Positions 15,423 through 18,017 of a DNA stretch of 18,017 bases are shown here, in pieces. Source of the DNA: Bacteroidales bacterium (GTDB lineage: Bacteria; Bacteroidota; Bacteroidia; Bacteroidales; Rikenellaceae); NCBI GenBank assembly GCA_949419965.1, contig CASPAC010000024.1, forward strand, positions 1-18,017, in the 5' to 3' direction. The position numbers and the translations under genes were made by a program. Numbering within the stretch: position 1 is the stretch's first letter; each line of letters starts with the position of its first letter. Under the pieces are notes generated by a model. It did not search any database. It saw only the letters and a list, made by a program, of their open reading frames with translations, and had not been told where the DNA came from.

Positions 15423-16208
15423 CTACGCCTGCTTGTCCTCCAGCCAATTCATGAAGTCGGCGGTGCGCGAACGGCTGACGAAGACCTCGAAATCGGGCCG
15501 CGGCTCGAGCGACACCTTGAGACGGTTGCTCGAATGGCGGGAGATGCCGGCGATGGAAGCGATGGCCGCCGTGCAGTTGCGCGACAGGCGGAAGAAGAGC
15601 CGCGGATCGAGCTGGTCGGCCACGGCATCGAGCGAAGTGTCGAGAATCAGACGCCGGCCGTCGGCAGTCACGAGGTAGGTGTACTTGTCCTCGGCATAGA
15701 AATAGGCGATCTGCTCGGTGTTCACCACCGTGATCTTGTCGCCCAGACGGACGACGAAACGCTTGCGGTACTCGCGCCCCGAACCGGCGAGCAGGCTGCG
15801 CAGCAACGCGGCGTCGGGCGCCGGCGCGGGATTTTCCGACAACAAGGCCTTGCGGCAGCGCTCCACCGCGGCCTGCAACTCCTCGGGCACGACGGGCTTG
15901 AGCAGGTAGTCGACGCTGTTGACGCGGAAAGCCCGGATGGCGTAGTCGTCGTAAGCCGTGGTGATGACCACCTTGCCGCGCACCTCGGTCCGGGCGAAGA
16001 TGTCGAAACACATGCCGTCGGAGAGCTGCACGTCCATGAAGATGATGTCGGGCCGGTTGGCCGGGTCGCGCAGCCATTCGACGGTGCCGACCACCGAACT
16101 CTGCACGCCTGCGATGCGCAGGTCGTCGAAATGCTTCTCGATGATGCGCCGCAGGTTGGTCTGGGCCGGGATTTCGTCTTCGACGATCAGTACGTTGTAG
16201 GTTTTCAT
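15423..16208 (-). CDS. LytTR-family response regulator
   Basis: A 261-residue cytoplasmic transcription factor. Residues 1-120 are a receiver domain: acidic pocket Glu10, Asp11 and Glu12, phosphoacceptor Asp59 in IIFMDVQLSDG, Thr83/Thr84, and Lys104 in YLLKP. A linker (about 122-146) leads into a LytTR DNA-binding domain at about 149-258, with RFVVRLGDKI, IAYFYAEDKYTYLVT and DPRLFFRLSRN as the expected strand and recognition segments. The start codon overlaps the stop of the kinase gene by 4 bases (ATGA), so the two are translationally coupled and form a cognate pair. Its probable targets are the neighbouring starch operon, where a paired repeat of LytTR spacing sits upstream of the first gene, and possibly others. 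The target assignment is inferred from position and site format only. Confidence 0.94.
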   Translation of the reverse strand: MKTYNVLIVEDEIPAQTNLRRIIEKHFDDLRIAGVQSSVVGTVEWLRDPANRPDIIFMDVQLSDGMCFDIFARTEVRGKVVITTAYDDYAIRAFRVNSVDYLLKPVVPEELQAAVERCRKALLSENPAPAPDAALLRSLLAGSGREYRKRFVVRLGDKITVVNTEQIAYFYAEDKYTYLVTADGRRLILDTSLDAVADQLDPRLFFRLSRNCTAAIASIAGISRHSSNRLKVSLEPRPDFEVFVSRSRTADFMNWLEDKQA

Positions 16209-17578
16209 AACAGCGGCAGTTGGACGCGGAAGGCGGCATCGCTCTGTTCGACGGCGATCGGCCGGCCCGCGAGGTCGAGGTATTGTTGACGTATGTTGCT
16301 CAGCCCCACGCCTGTGGAGGAGGGGACATGCAGACGGAGCTGGAGGTTGTTGCTCACCGTCAGCCGGTCGCCCGAGGTCTCGATGAGGATGCGGAGCGGC
16401 TTCTCGGGGCTCACGACGTTGTGCTTGGTGGCGTTCTCGATGAGCAGCTGCAGCGAACAGGGCACCACGTGGCGCCGCATGGCCTCCTGCGGAATGCGGA
16501 TCTCGACATGGAAGCCAGCGGTGAAGCGCTCCTGCAACAAGTCGATGTACTTGCGGGCGAATTCCACCTCCTCGGCCAGCGGCACCAGCTGCTCCTCCTC
16601 CTTTTTGAGCATGTAGCGGTAGGTGTCGGCGAGCTTATGAATGAAAGCGCTGGCGCGCTGGGTCTCCTGCTCCTGCACGAGGTAGTCGAGGATGTTGAGC
16701 GAATTGAAAAGAAAATGGGGATTGATCTGCTGCTTGAGCCGCTCGTAGTGGAACTGCGCCCGATGCTTCTTCCCGCGCTCGGAACGCAGCTCGAACTCCG
16801 ACTCGACGACGTAGGCCACGAGCTGGATCACGGCGTAGACCACGATGTCGACCAGCAAAACGATGGTGTAGAGCCGGAAGAAAGGCCGCGCGGCGAGCAC
16901 GGCGCCGTTGCCCCAGGGCAGCCCGAAATAGACGGCCGCCGTGAGCAGGAAGACGAATCCGAACGTGAAGAACGCCGAACCGACCAGCCGCAATCCGCGG
17001 CGCCGCAGCATCCGGGCCCGGATGTTGACGAAGATGAAGTTGCCGCAAAGCATGGTCAGCAGAGCCAGCGTATTGCCCAGCAGACGGTCGAACTCGTAGT
17101 GCACGCCCTGCTGCTCGAAGTAGGGCGAATTGAAGAAAGTGGTGTAGAAGATGCGGAAGAGGAGAATGGCCGCGACGATGCCCACGATCTGCCGGGTGGA
17201 CGGCGACCAGTACATGCGGCTGCCGGTCTGCGAACCGCGCGACCGGGCGAAAAGAAACGTGAGCCACCCGATCCCTTCGGTGACGGCCACGGTGGCGATG
17301 ACGGGGGCGAGAACGCCGTCGTCGATGATCCGGCGGATGGCCAGCGCCCCGTAGATGCCGAAGAAGTAGGCAACGAAGATGCAGATGAGCGACAGGGCGG
17401 CGACGAACTCGGCGCGCAAATTGCGGCGGACCGTGATGATCAGGATCATCGAGAGCGTCAGCACGGTGAGCGGCACGTCGTCCACGTAGTCGAAGACACG
17501 GCTCACCGCAACGACGGCGGCGTGGGCCGCGGCGAAGAGGTGGATGAGGAGAGGCGTACCGATCGAAAGGCGTTTCAT
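16205..17578 (-). CDS. LytS/YehU-type membrane sensor histidine kinase
   Basis: A 457-residue sensor kinase. The first 260 residues contain about eight hydrophobic segments (roughly 8-26, 36-50, 58-80, 88-110, 130-150, 166-187, 200-219 and 235-258) with short loops and no recognisable extracellular sensor domain, so the signal is probably sensed within the membrane or by a partner. A charged linker leads to the His_kinase domain: LKQQINPHFLFNSLNIL (281-297) holds the phosphorylated His288. The ATP-binding part has LIENATKHN (379-387) as N-box and STGVGLSNIRQQY (421-433) as G-box. This is the standard LytS-type layout that partners LytTR regulators, and the regulator gene overlaps its stop by 4 bases. 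A Bacteroidota-type promoter lies just upstream. The stimulus is unknown; a starch-derived sugar is a guess from the neighbourhood. Confidence 0.93.
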   Translation of the reverse strand: MKRLSIGTPLLIHLFAAAHAAVVAVSRVFDYVDDVPLTVLTLSMILIITVRRNLRAEFVAALSLICIFVAYFFGIYGALAIRRIIDDGVLAPVIATVAVTEGIGWLTFLFARSRGSQTGSRMYWSPSTRQIVGIVAAILLFRIFYTTFFNSPYFEQQGVHYEFDRLLGNTLALLTMLCGNFIFVNIRARMLRRRGLRLVGSAFFTFGFVFLLTAAVYFGLPWGNGAVLAARPFFRLYTIVLLVDIVVYAVIQLVAYVVESEFELRSERGKKHRAQFHYERLKQQINPHFLFNSLNILDYLVQEQETQRASAFIHKLADTYRYMLKKEEEQLVPLAEEVEFARKYIDLLQERFTAGFHVEIRIPQEAMRRHVVPCSLQLLIENATKHNVVSPEKPLRILIETSGDRLTVSNNLQLRLHVPSSTGVGLSNIRQQYLDLAGRPIAVEQSDAAFRVQLPLL

Positions 17579-17603
17579 GGTGTCGGGGATGCGAAAAGCA
17601 ATT

Positions 17604-17635
17604 TAAAGGTAACGATTTTCGTGTTTCCGTCCAAA
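17604..17635 (-). promoter_or_regulatory. Promoter of the kinase-regulator operon
   Basis: On the minus strand TTTG (17635-17632) is followed after exactly 20 bases by TACCTTTA (17611-17604), matching seven of eight positions of the Bacteroidota -7 element TAnnTTTG. Start of transcription would be near 17598, leaving a leader of about 20 bases before the ATG at 17578. An overlapping TAAATTTG (17639-17632) matches TAnnTTTG fully but its -33 position falls in the terminator stem. Confidence 0.55.
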
Positions 17636-17646
17636 TTTACGGTCCG

Positions 17647-17690
17647 AAAAATCGCCGCCCTCCCGCACGAAGCACTCCGGAGGGCGGCGA
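17647..17690 (-). terminator. Intrinsic terminator on the minus strand
   Basis: Perfect 12-bp inverted repeat with arms 17679-17690 and 17652-17663 around a 15-base loop, followed at once by five T on the minus strand (17651-17647). It ends whatever transcript arrives from higher coordinates and insulates the kinase promoter, which begins about 12 bases further on. No gene ending just upstream is visible in the window. Confidence 0.75.
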
Positions 17691-17874
17691 GGGACGACGG
17701 CACACAAATAAAATTTCCCATCTATATATTTTGATGTACCGGCGTCCTTGGACCTGCATCCTGAATCCGACCGCTGCAACTCGCGGCTATGGCCGCGTAT
17801 TCAAGTTCCGCCCCCAAGCCCCCGCCTCAAACAGGGGCTTCTGTCGGGAATCCGTAAGAAAACAAATTATAACA
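17691..17874. other. Non-coding, hairpin-rich segment ahead of the terminator
   Basis: No credible reading frame. It contains two clear hairpins: 17782-17797 (cgcggc / gccgcg, 4-base loop) and 17816-17840 (aagcccc / ggggctt, 11-base loop), plus an AT-rich patch at about 17705-17735. A minus-strand transcript starting near 17860 would end at the strong terminator and be about 210 bases long. TATAATTTG at 17871-17863 is a weak promoter-like motif on that strand. I could not match it to tRNA, tmRNA, SRP RNA or RNase P RNA. It may encode a small RNA or be ordinary spacer. Confidence 0.3.
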
Positions 17875-17889
17875 TTGTTGATACAACAA
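17875..17889. promoter_or_regulatory. 15-bp palindrome, possible operator
   Basis: TTGTTG-ATA-CAACAA is a perfect inverted repeat with 6-bp arms and a 3-base centre. It ends 19 bases upstream of the -33 element of the plus-strand promoter, a normal place for a dimeric regulator to bind. It is short and in AT-rich DNA, so chance remains possible. Confidence 0.4.
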
Positions 17890-17908
17890 GGTATATAATC
17901 GTGTAAAA

Positions 17909-17940
17909 TTTGGCAGTCAGCAAGGGTTGTATTAACTTTG
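17909..17940 (+). promoter_or_regulatory. Bacteroidota-type promoter pointing out of the window
   Basis: TTTG (17909-17912), a 20-base spacer, then TAACTTTG (17933-17940), a full match to the TAnnTTTG -7 element. Spacing equals that of the kinase promoter on the other strand. Transcription would start near 17946 and run straight into the 8-bp tandem repeat, so it must serve a gene or RNA beyond the right edge. Confidence 0.65.
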
Positions 17941-17954
17941 CAGGAACCAAACCT

Positions 17955-18017
17955 CCGGAAGCCCGGAAGCCCGGAAGCCCGGAAGCCCGGAAGCCCGGAA
18001 GCCCGGAAGCCCGGAAG
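17955..18017. repeat. 8-bp tandem repeat (ccggaagc), at least 7 full copies, cut by the window edge
   Basis: Seven uninterrupted copies of ccggaagc from 17955 to 18010, then seven of eight bases of another at the end, all without mismatch. Eight is not a multiple of three, so copy-number changes would shift a reading frame running through it. No stop codon occurs in any frame on either strand. Each CCGG is self-complementary and can pair with the next one across a 4-base loop. The window edge falls inside the array, so its true length is unknown; it could also mark the end of an assembled contig. Confidence 0.9.

Noticed and set aside
17691..17874. tRNA or other known RNA gene in the right-end spacer
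   Set aside because: No cloverleaf with anticodon and T-arm could be drawn on either strand, and no tmRNA, SRP or RNase P core motif was seen.
17955..18017. CRISPR array
   Set aside because: The unit is only 8 bp and copies are contiguous without spacers; it is a simple tandem repeat.

Overview
The window is a starch/maltodextrin utilisation locus (a Sus-type polysaccharide utilisation locus) from a GC-rich member of the Bacteroidota. The evidence is an adjacent SusC/SusD pair, lipoprotein amylases, a BACON domain, promoters of the TTTG / TAnnTTTG type and starts without Shine-Dalgarno sequences. The high GC content would fit an Alistipes-like gut bacterium, but that is an inference from composition and gene style only. 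Every recognised gene lies on the minus strand, so transcription runs from high to low coordinates.

Layout in transcription order. At 17578-15423 a LytS-type membrane histidine kinase and a LytTR response regulator overlap by 4 bases (ATGA). A near-consensus promoter precedes the kinase (17635-17604). A non-coding region of 454 bases follows (15422-14969). It holds a terminator-like hairpin just after the regulator, a perfect 12-bp direct repeat with 21-bp period (15040-15072) that fits the LytTR site format, and an AT-rich promoter-like stretch. From 14968 to the left window edge, nine tightly packed genes look like one operon: an MFS sugar transporter, beta-phosphoglucomutase (pgmB), a GH65 maltose phosphorylase, susC, susD, a SusE/F-like starch-binding lipoprotein, a SusG-like amylase (BACON + GH13 with a CBM58-like insertion), a second GH13 lipoprotein, and the N-terminus of a third GH13 lipoprotein cut by the window edge. 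Only one gap in this operon is long (148 bases, between the SusE-like gene and the susG-like gene), and it is filled with three GC-rich hairpins.

How the genes work together (family knowledge plus inference). The SusE-like, SusD and SusG-like lipoproteins bind and cut starch at the cell surface. SusC/SusD import maltooligosaccharides across the outer membrane with TonB energy. The other amylases shorten them, and the MFS carrier brings maltose into the cytoplasm. The GH65 enzyme then splits maltose with phosphate into glucose and beta-glucose 1-phosphate, which PgmB converts to glucose 6-phosphate, saving one ATP per maltose. The two-component system next door is the probable regulator and takes the place of SusR.

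The right end (17691-18017) is non-coding. It holds a strong minus-strand terminator, several hairpins, a 15-bp palindrome, a near-perfect plus-strand promoter pointing out of the window, and at least seven copies of an 8-bp tandem repeat that runs off the edge just downstream of that promoter. The most promising undescribed features are the putative LytTR operator, the repeat behind the outward promoter, and a C9 tract inside the SusC signal-peptide coding sequence.
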